Positions 1 through 13,612 are shown, counted from the stretch's first letter. The stretch: 64,000 bases of DNA from Chionis minor (GCA_013398295.1 VZSF01003927.1:123837-187836); one strand, 5' to 3'. Numbers and translations are program-made. The notes: a model not told the origin generated them from the letters alone.

Positions 1-3000
1 TTCTGGGAAACTGCAATAACTCAGGAAAAGTATGGCAAGATGTCTTTTTTTTTTTCCCCAAAAAAAACTTTGCCAAAAAAACAATTAAGGAAAAATATTT
101 CCAAGGATAAAAATTTAAAATAAAAGCTCAGAAAAAAACCTCTTCTCTGTTCAAACCACTGACCAGAGAGCCTCTGCTGATGCTTTTACTGAATGCATTG
201 TTTTTATATTCCTGAACAGAAAACGGAGTCTGCAAAGAGTCAGTCTTGTTCTGTGGTTTCATGAGCAACGGATCAAAAGTACACTGAACAATTTGTTTAG
301 TGTGAAAAAAACAAACAAACAAAAAAAGCCAAAAAAGCCCCCAAAAAATGAAGCCCCCAGCTTTCCAGAAAGAGAAGAGGACCGTGAAACCATGAGGGAC
401 TATTTTATCTACTAATTGTCCTGTGGGGAATTATGTCATGCAGTCTTCTTCACTGTAATATTAAATTTCTTCTCTTCCAACTGGAAAGCACTGTAGACTT
501 CAATAACTGTCACTACTTTGTTAGAAATATTGGTCTGGTTCCCAGTCTAATTTATTAATGTCCACTGACCATCTTTTTCTTTTTCATGTCATGTTGTCCT
601 TTAGTTAAATAGTGCTTCTTCCTGGGTGATAAGCCCTGATGTACCATGAAGACAACTATATTTTTAATCAGCCTTTGTTTTGTTAGGGTAAATTCTGTTA
701 GGATAAATAAGTTCTTTTATTATTTAGTGTAAGATAAATCTTCTGTTCCTTAATTATCTTAATAGCTTTTCTGCACCTCTTCACTGCAAATTAATCTTCT
801 AGAATGTGCGTAAAATTTGCACACAGTATTGCAGACGGCCTTATATAGTGCTACTTCCCAAGTCTTATTAGAAACATCTCTGTTGATATATTCTTGGATT
901 GCCTTTTTATTGCTTAGTTTCCTTTAATCTAGAGTTTGGTCTTTGGATCTTTGTAACTGGGAAGGTCCTTGCAGTAAAACCTAGAATTTTGTACTTTATT
1001 TTTCATCCCAATGGTATTACTTAACAACATCTGATTTGGTTTTTCCCTGTGCAGTATTCTGATTATTTGTATTGGCATTTCTCTACTTCATGTCATCATT
1101 AAATTTTGTCAGCATATTCCTATTTTTGCATCAATATACTTAATAAGAATACTGAAAAGATCACTTATAAGCAAACACTTCCAGTCTCCCCTTGACTTTA
1201 TGGTTTACTTTTCACTGCATTTTCTTTTCAATCTCTACTGAAATTATAATGTAAACCTACCTCCTCTGATTTAATATTGAATGAAGTATTATATCATAGG
1301 CGTTGTAGAAGTCCAGATGTACTAAGCCTGCTAAATAGTATTATTCATAGTATCAGTATTGTGTTAAATACAGTCTTTTATATTTGATACTCAGAAGCTT
1401 ATTGGTACTTCTAAGCCACTCAGGACAGATTTACAGGAGCGTATAGACTTTCCAGGGTCTTATTTTTATGCCTAATAGAATCTACAGCCATGAATAGAAT
1501 ACTTTAAATGTCAATATTATCTGCATGACAATATGAAATATCCTGAAAGAACAGAACCGTGTACATGACTCTGTGCCCTGGCTGTTAGAACATTCACCTG
1601 GTAGAAATAGCCTGACTCCAAACCTGAACCCACGATTTTATAGAACAATTATTTAGGTGATTTATATAGTGTTGTCCAAGCCAGTGATATATACAGTGAC
1701 ACTTGTATTTGCCCTTCCCAGTGAATATTACTCATGCAAAATGGAACAACTTCTATAGACAGATAACGAGAAATCATTTAGGCTGACTGTTACAGGATTC
1801 ACTTGGAAAGTGAATTTTATAAACCCTCAAGTGCCATCAGTCAGAGGAGGAAAATTACTCAATCCCACTACTCTTTTTGTGTATATTTTATGTGGGATCT
1901 ACTCTGATAAATTTATTAGAAAACCTACCAAGCTGGACCTTGCAAGCTAGAGATACCTCAGTTTTAGGTACAAATAGGATTTAGATACTGAGGTGTCAGA
2001 TGTAAAGTAGATATCATTGTCCTAACAGTCTTCAAGCCTTCAAATGCCACAAAATATTTTTTTACAAAAAAAAGTTAATTTCTCTTGAATTAGATGGCAG
2101 CTGAGCAAGGGTTTTAAAGAGCAGACCACGTTCATATTGCAAAGTATTTTTGCAGGGTTAACTTTCGAATACGTTGGCTGAAAGTGTTATAGCAAAGCAA
2201 TAAAGTAAAACACAGCATGCATCCACATCACTCACTCTCTTCACAAGTACCTTTTTCATCGGTGTTACCCAGTCTTTCATAGCCTCTTTGGGGGAGAAGG
2301 TGGGCGTTAGCCAAGAGCACTGCCTCTTTGGTGCTCGCTGACACAGTGAAATGAGAGAGCAAGAAGAGAATAAATCCTGCTGAGCGCATCAACATCTTCC
2401 GAGTCAGTCCTCCTACAGCAATACAGAACTGTAACACAGACTGGAACTGAAAATGGAAAGACTTGTGACTTCTAGTGTGAAAGTCCTGAAGGAGAAAGGT
2501 GTTGAAATACCTAGCTTCTGTATAGTGAGCCCCTGCCATTCTCTCATCTTTCAAGGACCTTTCCTTTTCCTGATGTCTCCCACGCTATTTCTGACTGGTC
2601 GTTCCCCTGACACAGAGCATCGTGCTGCGACACTTAGAACGTCTCTCACCTCTGTTACCTTGTGCCATGCCAGTCAATGAAACATAATGTTTCATAATGT
2701 AACATAATGAAACACACATTGTGTATGCCAAAAAGCCATAGAAAGTAATGTAAGGACAAAAGAAAGAGCACATCTTATATTTATCAGAATTGAATTCTGC
2801 TTATTCCCCGAGTCCAAATTGTAGTGAAACAGAGGCACCAGTGGTCGAACTGGCAGAAACAGTAGCACTGGCTCTGCTGGCTGCCTGTAGTTGAAACAGT
2901 ACTCAAAGACATGGCTCTCTGAGTGCTGGGAATATTTCCATGCACTGGAGAACTCATTTCAGCCCATCTGGACTGTGCCTTTTTATGAATGTCCATCTAC

Positions 3001-6000
3001 AGCTTTAAATAATAGGTCACAGGTTTAAATCAGATTTAAAAAAAAAAAAGCTCAATATACAAAGCAAAAAGAACTTTTCTTCAGCCTCTTCAAAATCCAC
3101 AAGGATTCAATGTATGGAATCAAACCAGTTTTGAGCCTCATTTTACCCTCTTTTTAGGGTTACACATCTAGTAACCCTCCATCCAACATAGCAAGAAGGC
3201 TTAGGTTATTACTGGATGAAATCCTGGGGTCCTCACTTAGGCAAATCCCAGCTTGTCTGAAGAGGAATTTCTCTATCAATGAGAGCTTAGACTGAATCAA
3301 GGTAACACGTTTGCCATCATCTCAAAGGACACGTTTACTTAGACTCTAGCCAAAGTCTTTTTTTTTTTTTTTTTAGGACTGAGCTCCCCACAGTGGCTTT
3401 GATGAAGGCAGAAAATAGATCTAGCAAGCAGCTCTTCAGTCAGAGCTTATTTCTTGCCAGTGTCAGCACAGAGTCTACAGTACCCTTCTCCACAGTGGTT
3501 TGTGATACAAGAGCCACGTACCTTATAAATCTAATGACTTAGCAGCAGATTAAGCAAACAGTTTTCAAAAGTGAGAAAATATTCAGGACATTGTTTTAAA
3601 AATGTCCAAAATAAATCATTGTCATAAAGTTCAGATTTTAGAGTTAATTTTTATGCCTACCATACAGAAAACTGTCAAAACAATTTTCTACACTTCCTAA
3701 AAGTATTCAGTAATAATTCTGATTTACTATTAACATACAATTTGCTATCTTATGCAAAGCTGGTCATTTGACATTGGAATCATAATAAACTGGAAAATTA
3801 CCTTCCATGACATTTGGCACAGGGTCTCCCTTAAGGCATTAGGTTCTACTGTGCCTGCATTTCCTACTGTCAGGTATCCTTTTCCCTGAAAGCTTCTATT
3901 ATTGTTAACTATTATAAACTATTATATTATAAATTACTTAAAATAAAAACATAACCCACAAACATCATTAAACTTCAGGAAATCAGTACTTGGATCTGGA
4001 GTTATTTTTTTAGCTGTTTTGGTTTTCTTTTAGCATTTTTGAGTGAGTCAGTCTTTTTTCTTCCCTCATATTTACACATTGAAATGATTTACAGATCCAT
4101 TTAATTCCAGAATAGAACTCAGTATCATAAATTATTAAGAAAGCAACTGAAGAAAACAGCACTAGGCAGGCACCTTACCTCTTTCAGGTGAAGCTTGTCA
4201 AAGAAAACCACACATGAATGATCTCATTCTCTACAATTGTACTTTGCCTGCTACTTAAGTCCAAGTGAATAAATCAGCTCCAACACACTATCTCAAATGC
4301 AGCAAAATTCCATCTTCGTTATTTCATCTAGTGTTCTTACTCTGGTGGACTTTGCTCTGACCTATTACGCTTGCAAGTAAGTATCTATGAATTATAAAGT
4401 ACAAAGATTAATACAACACAGTAACTAAATTAAATTTCCTTTACGAGTAAACAGACACTGCGATGAAGAACCATGAAGAGGTTTTAGTTCAGAAAATTAC
4501 TTGTGTTGCTTAAATATACACAGACAGATGCTCAAATGTACTATGTCCTTTTGCACAGGTGAATTAACTAGATGCTATACTGCTAGTCTCATTTAAAATT
4601 GCATAGATACAACTTGACTTTAAAGTATTATGAACAATGAACTACAATCCTTCTTGTTACTTCATGTTTTAATGTGAATGAATCAGAAGCAGTGTCTCAG
4701 AGAAATAGACAGGGGAAAAAACAAAAGCAGATCAGACTGGTCAACAGGTTTCTATTTTAGTTTACTTGGATTAACAAAAGTTAACATTAATTCAAGCCAA
4801 AACTGTAATGAATCAGATGAATTAATCATCGCTATATATCTGGAAGTTGTACTGTCTACTTGCATGGCCTTTAGATGATGTCTAATCTAGCATTTACCCG
4901 TTTCAAGATGAGCCAACACTTAAGTTTTTGTGCAGCCTGCAACCCACTTTGATCAGATTTCATCCCTGAAACCAAGTCAAAATTAAAATGGATGGAGCAT
5001 TTAAGTCCTGTGCAAGCTCTACTTGAGGATTTGTACTATGCATAATTTGTGTTTTTCAATAATTCATCCTTAGTGAAAGCACATGAGGATTTGTATTCCG
5101 TGGACAATTAAATAAATACATAACAAATGTTTTCGGGAAGATTTGCTTGTAACATTTAAAACCCAGTGATATTTCTTTTCATTTTTAAGGTACAACCAAT
5201 GCTTTATTATACATGAGGACAGCCACAGGGAGTCAGAATAATACCTTTTCCCTGACACTGCTCACTAGCAGAGCTACAGGGAAAAGTTTAAGAACACATT
5301 CTCTCTGCTTTTAGGATCTTGCAGCTCAGGGAATTTCTGATATCTGTATGTTTGACATATCTGATTTCTGGTTAGTACCAAACTTTAAAAACCTTGTCTA
5401 AGACATGAAAATGCTGTATTGTAACTTATGAAATAGTTAAAAGTGCTTTGAACAGATACAGATCTTGCTGGAATAGCATGCTAAGAAAGGGCAGGAGAAG
5501 GTACCTTTCTACTCTGTCCATAATGATGCACTCTAGGAAACACCATTGACTTTAGTGGTATTTACTGATATGTCTCACGTTACCCTTATGTAAATTAGGA
5601 TACATCTTTGGTTTGAACCTTTGATTCCTCCATTTTGCATTACTGTGTATCTTCTTCCCCATCTTTCCAATTTTTTTACTTTCTTGCTGTTTGCTGCTCT
5701 TTGTTGATTTCCAAACTTTCATCTGAGCTACCAGAGCAGAAGAGAAGTGGGAAGTGTTTAATTAGAAGAGAGAAGAAAGGGCAACAATGTTCATTCACTC
5801 ATGCTCAGAAAGGCATCGATTTCTGTAGATGAAAACTTTGAAAAACAATGTAAATCATTACACATCTCTCTCTGCTCTTGATCAAGTATTTTAAGAATAA
5901 TTTTTCAGCCCTGAAAATTATATAATGATCTTAAGGTCAGACTACTTTACATTGTCATGGTTTGGTCATACACAGATTTCAAAATAATGTATTACTATAG

Positions 6001-6395
6001 TAACTTATTGTTAGTGCAATGACCGCATATTCTTTCTCCACAATATGCTGAAGTTTTAATCATCCCTCTGATTCTGCTCAGCTTTAACTAGCAAGCATTC
6101 ATTGGAATTTTTCCAATGTAGCCTCTCCTGTGTGGAAAGTCTCTTTACAACTTTTAACAACTCATGGCACACCTTTGTAAAGGAAGAATTTGACTGAGAT
6201 TGACTGACTCACTCCTACATCAAGCTCTGAAGTTAGTTGCAAAGACAACCTGGCTACTATATGGCAACTAATCAGACTGTCTGTATAAGTGATATGAAAA
6301 ATACCCGTATCTAACCCATATAATGAAGCTACCAGTTCTAGCAAGGGCAAAGTAGCAGCCTGGATAATGATGTCAGTAACTGTCAGTAAATATTA
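1..6395. other. Intergenic DNA, no gene recognised
   Basis: AT-rich sequence with only short chance ORFs on both strands (none above about 110 codons) and no exon with convincing splice sites and a recognisable protein. Poly-A/T runs occur near 50, 3030 and 3358. A small AT-rich repeat cluster built on ATTATAAACTATTAT-like units lies at about 3899-3940. By human synteny the neighbours of EMC7 on this side would be CHRM5 and AVEN, but no long muscarinic-receptor ORF is present, so those genes, if conserved, lie outside the window. Confidence 0.6.
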
Positions 6396-8945
6396 TAGAA
6401 TCATAGAATCATTTAGATTGGAAAGGACCTTTAAGATCATCAAATCCAGCCTTTAACCTAGTGCTGGCAAGTCCACCACTAAACCGTGTGACTCAACCAC
6501 ATCCCGGGGTAGCCTGTTCAATGCCTGAGAACCCTTTCTGTGAAGACATTTTGTCTAATATCCAATCTAAACATCCCCTGAGGCCATTTCCTCTTGTCAC
6601 TTCGCTTGTTACTTGGGAGAAGAGACCAACCCCCACCTTGCTACAACCTCCTTTCAGGTAGCTGGAGAGAGCGATAAGGTCTCCCCTCAGGCTCCTTTTC
6701 TTCAGGCTAAAAAAACCTCAGTTCCCTTAGTTGCTCCTCATAAGACTTGTGCTCCAGACCCTTCAGCAGCTTCATTGCCCTTCTCTGGACATGCTCCAGC
6801 ACCTCAATGTCTTTGTTGTTGTGGTTCTGGCCCAAACAGGCAGAGTGAGGGATGTTCCCTTTCTCAGACAGAGCAGGAGAGAGAGGAAAAAAGAGACTAG
6901 TTTAGTAGGAACTAAACTACTTTAATGAAATATAAGGAATCAAATAATAAAAAGAAAATAATGAAATATATACAAAACCGTATCAAGCTCCCAGGATGAT
7001 AATCACGGTACCAGCAGGCACTGGCACTGGGGAAGTCCCAAACTGGACTCAGTGATGGACAGGAACTGGATTCCAGATCTGGATTCAGGAACACACGGAT
7101 CAGGATCAAAGGCAGACGAACAGACAGAGTGCTCCTTGGACGCCAGCCATTGAGGAAAGAGGGCTGACCCTTTGTCCCTTAGCTTTTATACTGAGCATGA
7201 GGCAGATGGGATGGAATAGCCTTTTTGGTCAGTTTTGGGTCACCTGTTCTGTCCACTCCTCCCCACAGGTGGGACCCCTCTACGCTTTTCCCCTTCCAAC
7301 CCTCCAACAAGGCAAATACCAAAGTTGGTTGGCCTTGGTTGTTATAGCAATAAGCATAAGCAAGAGCCTCTCTGCACACCACGCCTCGGCATCAGCTATA
7401 AACATGGGTCTTATTGCTCTGGAAGAGAGCAGTTTTCTGCACAACATGCTGTTAATTTCAGCAGTTAGAAGAGGCCTAGTTAGAAAGTGGAGTTAGTGAA
7501 CAAAATTGGTCCTGTTTTACCTCAAACCAGGACAGTTGTATTAAGGGGCCCAAAACTGAACACAGTATTTGAGGTGGGGCCTCACCAGTGCCCAGTACAG
7601 GGGGACAATCACTTCCCTAGTCCTGCTGGCCACACTATTCCTGATACAGGCCAGGAGGCTGTTGGCGAACACCGCTTGTGACCAGCTGCCAACTGGATTT
7701 AACTCCATTCACCACCACTCTTTGGGCCCGGCCATCCAGCCAGCAAAGAGTGCACCCATGCAAGCCATGAGCAGCCAGTGTCTCCAGGGGAACGCTGCGG
7801 GAAACGATGTCAAAGACCTTACTGAAGTCCACGTAAACAACATCCACAGCCTTTCCCTCAGCCACTAAACGGGTCACCGTGTCATAGAAGGAGATCAGGT
7901 TTGTCAAGCAGGACCTGCCTTTCGTGGACTCACACTGACTGGGCCTGATCACCTGGTTGTCCTGTACGTGCTGCGTAATGGCACTCAGGATCATCTGCTC
8001 CATAGCCTTCCCAGGCACTGAGGTCAGACTGATAGGCCTGTAATTCCCCAGATCCTCCTTCCGGCCCTACTTAAGGATGGGTGCCACATTTGCTAACCTC
8101 CAGTCACCTGGGACCTCCCCAGTTAGCCAGGACTGCCGATAAATGATGGAAAGTGGCTTGGTGAACACTTCTGCCAGCTCCCTCAGTAACCTTGGGTGGA
8201 TGCCATCCGGTCCCACAGACCTGTGTGTTTTTAAGTGGTGCAGCAGGTCGCTAACTGTTTCCCCTTGGATTATGGGGGGTTCATTCTCCCTGTCCCTGTC
8301 TTGCGGCTCAGGGGACTGGGTACCCAGAGAACAACTGGTCCTACTGCTGAAGACTGAGGCAAAGAAGGCATTAAGTACCTCAGCCCTTTCCTCATCCTTT
8401 GTCACTATGTTTCTCCCCCCTCCCCCCAAGCAATAAAGGACAGATATTCTCCTTAGCCCTCCTTTTGTTGCTGATGTAGTTATAGAAACATTTTATATAT
8501 TGTCTTTTATGGCAGTAGCCAGATTAAGTTCTAGTTGGGCTTTGGCCCTTCCAATTTTCTTTATGCATAACCTTACAACATCCTTGTAGTTCTCCTCAGT
8601 GGCCTGTCCCTTCTTCCTAAGGTCATAAACTCTCTTTTTTCCCCCCGAGTTACAGCCAAAGCTGTCGGTTCAGCCAGGCTGGTTTTCTTCCCCTCTGACT
8701 TGTCTTCTGGCACATCGGGACGGCCTGCTTGTGCCTTTAAGATTTCCTTCTTGAAGAACGTCCAGCCTTCCTGGCCTCCTTTGCCCTTCACGACTGCCTC
8801 CCAAGGGACTTTGTCAACCAGTCTCCTAAACAGGCCAAAATCTTCCCTCCGGAAGTCCAAGGTGGCAATTCTGCTGACCCCCTGCTTACTTCTCCGAGAA
8901 CTGAAAACTATCATTTCATGACTGCTATGCTGAGGACAGCTTCTG
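6396..8945 (-). mobile_element. CR1 LINE, 5'-truncated, broken ORF2, split by a solo LTR
   Basis: The plus strand starts with the repeated octamer motif of the CR1 3' end (TAGAATCATAGAATCATTTAG) followed by the conserved CR1 3' region, so the element runs on the minus strand with its 3' end at low coordinates. Minus-strand ORF pieces at 8914-8573, 8429-8067 and 8018-7635 carry reverse-transcriptase signatures: a PDGIHPRLLREL block, then YVDFSKVFD (palm motif with the catalytic Asp), then SGVRQ. After about 7690 the sequence jumps from the SGVPQ-like region to the C-terminal region, so the segment with the FADD catalytic motif is deleted. Frames change between pieces and stop codons break ORF2. 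The copy is dead and is interrupted at 6820-7534 by an LTR. Confidence 0.92.
6820..7534 (-). mobile_element. Solo LTR of an avian endogenous retrovirus inserted in CR1
   Basis: This 715-bp segment is absent from the CR1 consensus pattern and interrupts it. It begins TGTGGTTCTGG and ends CCAGGACA, i.e. it has the TG...CA termini of an LTR, and is flanked by a 5-bp direct repeat GTTGT (6815-6819 and 7535-7539), a target-site duplication. On the minus strand it opens with TGTCCTGGTTTGAGG, a start shared by many bird LTRs. A TATA-like AGTATAAAAG lies near 7185-7194 and an ATTAAA poly(A)-like signal near 6919-6924. No gag, pol or env sequence flanks it, so it is a solo LTR left by recombination. 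Family assignment (ERVL- or ERVK-like) cannot be settled by eye; the 5-bp duplication is compatible with ERVL or with class II. Confidence 0.85.
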
Positions 8946-10199
8946 TCACTATGGGAATGTCTTTGACACAGGCTAGCAATTTATGTACCCGGGGTCTTCA
9001 AAACACTTGAGATGAGTGATTCATGGCTTTGTATTGTTGCCAGAAACATGTAAAAATGCTAACTTTGAGGCAATAATCTTGTTCGGCATGCCAAGGAACT
9101 CAAGAGACAAGCTCCTAGCAAGGTAAAACCCATAAAACATATAAAAAAAAGGGCTTACTGAGTATCTTTCCTGAAAGAAGTTTTACGGGTGCACAGCACA
9201 AGCAATTGTTTCGGCAAAAAAACCCAGGCTATAGAAATACTTCTGCAACTTTGAGTGGCTTTGAATTGCTTTGCAACCTTGGCTAAATGCACTTTGGTAT
9301 CTTTGTAACACCAACAAAAAACCCCTTTCGTAACAGTTTTCACTTGTTCTTGAACTTCTGAGCTGGCAATGACATCTTAAGTGTGTGTTTTGTCTGACAG
9401 TGCAGAAAGCTGTTATTAACTGCAGAAACAAATTGCACATAAGACTGTTTTCAATACAGCTTCTAAATCTCTTTTTACACATTCATTATTTATGAGATGA
9501 ACCATTATTTGGAAAATTAACCAAAGTATGCATTTTTGACTGAACATAAAACAAAACAAATGTTTCCCTCTTAGAAACATTTGACTTTTCAAACATTCAG
9601 TAACTTTTTTTTCAGATTTCTTTATGAAAACATTCCAAGGTCTTAAGTAAACACAAAAACCATGTTCTTCACGTCTTTGTGTTGAACCATAGACTAAATT
9701 CTAAAGGTGTAGAAACTTAACTGAATTGAAAAGGGTTCACTTTCAACAAAAACACTGAAGTAGGACCTAACTTGAAAAACACATCCAAATCCATCATCGT
9801 GGAAGACATTGGCAAATAATTGTTTGGTTAGCTGACAGATAGGACTAGTGGTAATGAAAAACTTAGGGTACTCAGGGAGCTTTGGAAAAGAGTATGATAG
9901 GACACATCTTGTAAATGACTTTTTTATTCTCAAGGTGTCAGAAATTGCTAGACACAATCATTGCAGGTGAAAACTGTTGGAGAGTATTTGTGTGGAATGC
10001 AATTTAGGTGACACCTATCTTAATATGGTAAAATTTGTGACTCTGAGGAAAAGTACATGCAGCATTGTAAGGACAATATATTAAAAAAAAAAAAAGCAGA
10101 CCAAGAAACTCAGGCAACCATTTTCTATCCTCTCTGCTAAGGGTCTGAGAGAAAAAGGCTCTTTAAGCGGGCTGACAATTAATAAAAGGTACTATAATG
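8946..10199. other. Intergenic DNA, nothing recognised
   Basis: Unique-looking AT-rich DNA. A 99-codon minus ORF (9482-9183) and an 87-codon one (9957-9694) have no recognisable domain and no good splice context; I regard them as chance. A poly-A run sits near 10081-10095. Confidence 0.5.
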
Positions 10200-10965
10200 A
10201 AGGAGAAATGACAAACTATTTCTCATGAAGAAAGACAAGAAGCATACTATGAGCTCAAAAGATCTGGTTCAAGAGTTCTTTAAAAATTTGGAAGTCAGAA
10301 TGAAGCTGTGCAAGTGAGCAGAATAAAAGGACAAACTCGTAAGGGTGACTATACAGGAATAACATGATAACAGCCTAGCATAAAATTAGAAGTCAAAATT
10401 AAAAAGGTTATTGTTAGCAAGGGACATAAAAATCAGACAAATAATCCATAAATGCATTGGAAATAAAAAGAAGTCAAAACAAAAAAATCATTATTTAATG
10501 AGGCAGGAGGACAAATGGCACAGATTTGATGCCTTTTTTTGATGCAGACTTCACGAACAGTGATCAGATACTTAGTGAAATTAATTTTAATGATGGAGTA
10601 GGACTGGAGGCCAGATCAGGTGAAAAACATCTCAAAGATACTAGGAAGTCAGGTATTTTCAAAGTGGCAAGGGCAGATTAAATTTTACAAGCACCTTATG
10701 AACTAGCAAATGTCGTCTCTGAACTACTTACAATTACCTTTTAGAAGGCCTGGAGGCCCCAGAGAACTTCAGTGGGCATAGCAGAGGCCTGTCTTTTAAA
10801 AAGGGGAAAACCTAAGAGAAATAAAGAACAATGAGCTTCATTTCAGAACTCAGAAAATAAGAGAACTGAAAAAACCAGGGGATGATAAGGTGATGAAAAG
10901 CAGCCAGCACAGATTGGTCAAGAAAGAAACCAAACCAGACTTGTTCCTCCCTGCTACACAGATCA
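10200..10965 (+). mobile_element. Old CR1/L3-like LINE relic, ORF2 5' part
   Basis: The sequence reads as a strongly diverged plus-strand copy of the ORF2 region of old CR1 LINEs. In order one can see the endonuclease/RT linker (GGACATAAAAATCAGACAAA..AAATGCATTGG, corresponding to 'RDIK.NKK.FYKYI'), the GATGCCTTTTTTGATGCAGA block ('NAFFASVF'), a block around 10680-10740 like 'PDEIHPRVLKELA', TTTAAAAAGGGGAAAACC ('FKKGK'), and the CAGCACAGATTGGTCAAGAAA block ('QHGFVK'). Many indels destroy the frame. Assigned from memory of CR1 structure, without alignment; the borders are approximate. Confidence 0.65.
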
Positions 10966-11329
10966 CTCCCAACCTTTGGTCCTTCCTCTAAATATTCCCA
11001 CAGCCTCATTAAAAGCTTCCCATGATAAACTTTAAACAATTCCAATGTGCCCTTCCCCCTGCACCCTATAGTGTGTGTCCTGTAGGCAATACTTCACTAT
11101 GCAAGGAGTTCTGGAAGAGTTTCTTTGGTTTTCCCACCAGGGACAATGGTCTAATCATTCTTTGGTAGTTTTAGGAGCAGTCAAGTCTGTGTCTTCTAGT
11201 TTTCACTGATTAGCTTTACTAGGGTTCCTCTGCTTGTCACTATTCATGTGAACCACAGCAACCTCTTGTGTTTACTATGTTAATCACATAGTCTAACATG
11301 GTGCAATGACCACACTCTGTGACTTGGGA

Positions 11330-11510
11330 GATTCAAATTGGACATTTGGGAAAGCTTGTTCACCAGGAGTAGTGTAGCATGGGAATAGCTTTCCCACACA
11401 GGTTATGAAACCTCCATGCTTGGAGGTTTCTAATACTGGCCAGACACAGCATGACTGAACTGGTGTTGGTGATTGTCCTGCTCAAAGTGAGGTGGACTAG
11501 AGACCACCAA
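11330..11510 (+). mobile_element. CR1 3' region fragment, plus strand, diverged
   Basis: Resembles the untranslated 3' part of CR1 in forward orientation: a GAGGTTTCTAATACTGGCC stretch (consensus 'ggagg.tt.aagactcg.ctgg'), then GACACAGC..GAACTGG, then CTGCTCAAAGTGAGGTGGAC and ACTAGAGACC. It follows the relic at 10200-10965 in the same orientation and could be the 3' end of the same insertion with a deleted or scrambled middle. The terminal octamer repeat is not visible. Confidence 0.6.
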
Positions 11511-11730
11511 CACAACCAATGCTTCCATCATCAATGGTCTGGACTGCAGAGATAATAAACCTTAAAAGTATTCAGCATTTCAGGTTTGATCCAGATTTGG
11601 CACATTGCAAAATATGATTCAAACTCAGAGTCATATTTTAAACACTACTTATCTAGGTATCAGTCAGCTTTCAGGATAGTTTCTATTACAAAAAAGACAT
11701 TTAGTACTATCAGTAAGATGAAAATATTTT

Positions 11731-12621
11731 CATAGAATCATAGAATCACAGAATCACCTAGGTTGGAAGAGAACTTTAAGATCATTGAGTCCAACCATAA
11801 ACCTAACACTGCTGTAACCACCACTAAATCGTGCCCCTCAGCACCACATCTGCCTGTCTTTTAAATACCTCCAGGGATGAAGATTCCACCACTTCCCTGG
11901 GCAGCCTGTTCCAATGCTTGATAGCCCTTTCATTGAAGAAATTTTTTCTAATACCCAGCCTAAACCTCCCCTTGCACAACTTCCTCTTCCATTTCCTCTT
12001 GTCCTGCCGCTTGTTACTTGGGAGAAGAGAGCAAGATCCACCTCACTACAACTTCCTTTCAGGTAGCTGGAGAGAGCGATAGGGTTTCCCCTCAGCCTCC
12101 TTTTCTTCAGGCTAAAAAACCTCAGTTCTCTCAGCCACTCCTCATAAGACTTGTTTTCCAGACCCTTCACGAGCTTCATTGCTCTTCTCTGGACTTGCAC
12201 CAGAATCTCAATGTCCTTCTTGTAGTGAGGGGCCCAAAACTGAACACAGTATTTGAGGGTGGGGCCTCACCAGTGCCCAGCACAGGGGGACGATCACTTC
12301 CCTAGTCCTGCTGGCCACACTATTCCTGATACAGGCCAGGATGCTGTTGGCCTCTTGGCCACCTGGGCACACTGCTGGCTCATATTCAGCCGGCTGTTGA
12401 CCAACACCCCCAGGTCCTTTTCCACCTGGCAACTTCCCAGCCACTCTTCCCCAAGCCTGTAGCGCTGCATGGGGTTGTTGTGACCCAAGTGCAGGGCCCA
12501 GCACTTGGCCTTGTTGAACCTCATACCATTGGCCTCGGCCCATCGATCCAGCCTGTCCCTATCCCTCTGTAAGACAATGCTACCTCAAGCAGGTCAACAC
12601 TCCTGCCTGACTTGGTGTTGT
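11731..12621 (-). mobile_element. CR1 LINE, 5'-truncated, minus strand
   Basis: Starts with two to three ATAGAATCA-type octamers of the CR1 3' end, then the conserved 3' UTR-like part and the C-terminal part of ORF2. Minus-strand ORF fragments at 12543-12208 and 12200-11838 cover the region after the catalytic FADD motif (for example [15 protein letters not shown] and the KRRLRG block). The copy is truncated at about 12621, in the segment reading ACTTGGTGTTGTC. It is frameshifted and therefore inactive. Confidence 0.92.
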
Positions 12622-13612
12622 CATTTTCCATCTCAATGTACCAGTTTTACCTCAAGTATCTGATCAAAAACAAATAGCAAAAAAAAATTTGATAAATACC
12701 TGCACAAATATTTGATTCAACAATTTTAGCTTATTATCAGCCCAAAGATTTTTAACAACCAATGTGTTGATCTTTGATTTTAATCAATTAGCCATACTGT
12801 TCAGTTTAAAACATTGTAGCTAACCTTCTAATATGAGTCTAAAAATTATTTTCTCATCTGGGACAAGAAGCAGCTGGGAGCATTGTCATGGCAACCATCT
12901 CATTTCCAGTGAGAGATTCTGTGACTTGTGTTGCTCTCTAGCAGCCTCACAGCCGAAGTAGCATTGCTAACCTCCCTGCGCCCCCCCCCCCCCCAAAAAA
13001 AAAAAAAAACCCACAAGAAAAAAGAGGGGCTTTTCATACAGGGCAATATACCATCACAAGAAATGCTTGGCAGGATCATAAAAAGATTGCTTCAGAACAT
13101 AAGACAGGCTTTAAATAAACAAATTAAAATTCTCAGTTTGATGAGCCCAGGGAAAAAGCAAACCCAAAATATATATCCCGCCACTCAAACCTGTGTTTGT
13201 GCAGCTGACTGTGGAATCAGTCTCTCCTGGAAATGATAGTTATCACAGATGTCATTCTCACATTAACTACATGAAGTATTTTCTTGATCCTGCTGTTGTT
13301 TAAGGAAAATGGATAGCAACATGAATAATACACAGGGGGTGCGTAGGGTGGGAGCAGAAAAATTTCTACCAAAACAAGACATTTCACTACCCACAGCTCT
13401 CCCCAAGAGAGAGGTTGAGATCACATTGTAAGAATTAGTCAGATTGCTCAATGACTACTGAAAGCTTTTAGGGAACTGTGGTGTTAAGAACCTATGGTCT
13501 AAGAACCTACACAGACTAGAGAGCCTGTGATACCTCTTTAACACACTGATTCTAAAACTCAACCTATAGAATTTAGAAATGAGGGGAAGTTCATGCACAC
13601 ATCTCAGGGTTC
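12622..13612. other. Intergenic DNA with a poly-C/poly-A run
   Basis: No gene recognised. A homopolymer C tract followed directly by a homopolymer A tract lies at about 12980-13010; it is probably a slippage-prone simple repeat. The 102-codon plus ORF across it (12928-13236) is a by-product of the homopolymers. Confidence 0.5.

Noticed and set aside
7635..8429. Possible host gene with reverse-transcriptase similarity
   Set aside because: The motifs and 3' octamers identify it as CR1 ORF2, broken and nested with an LTR.
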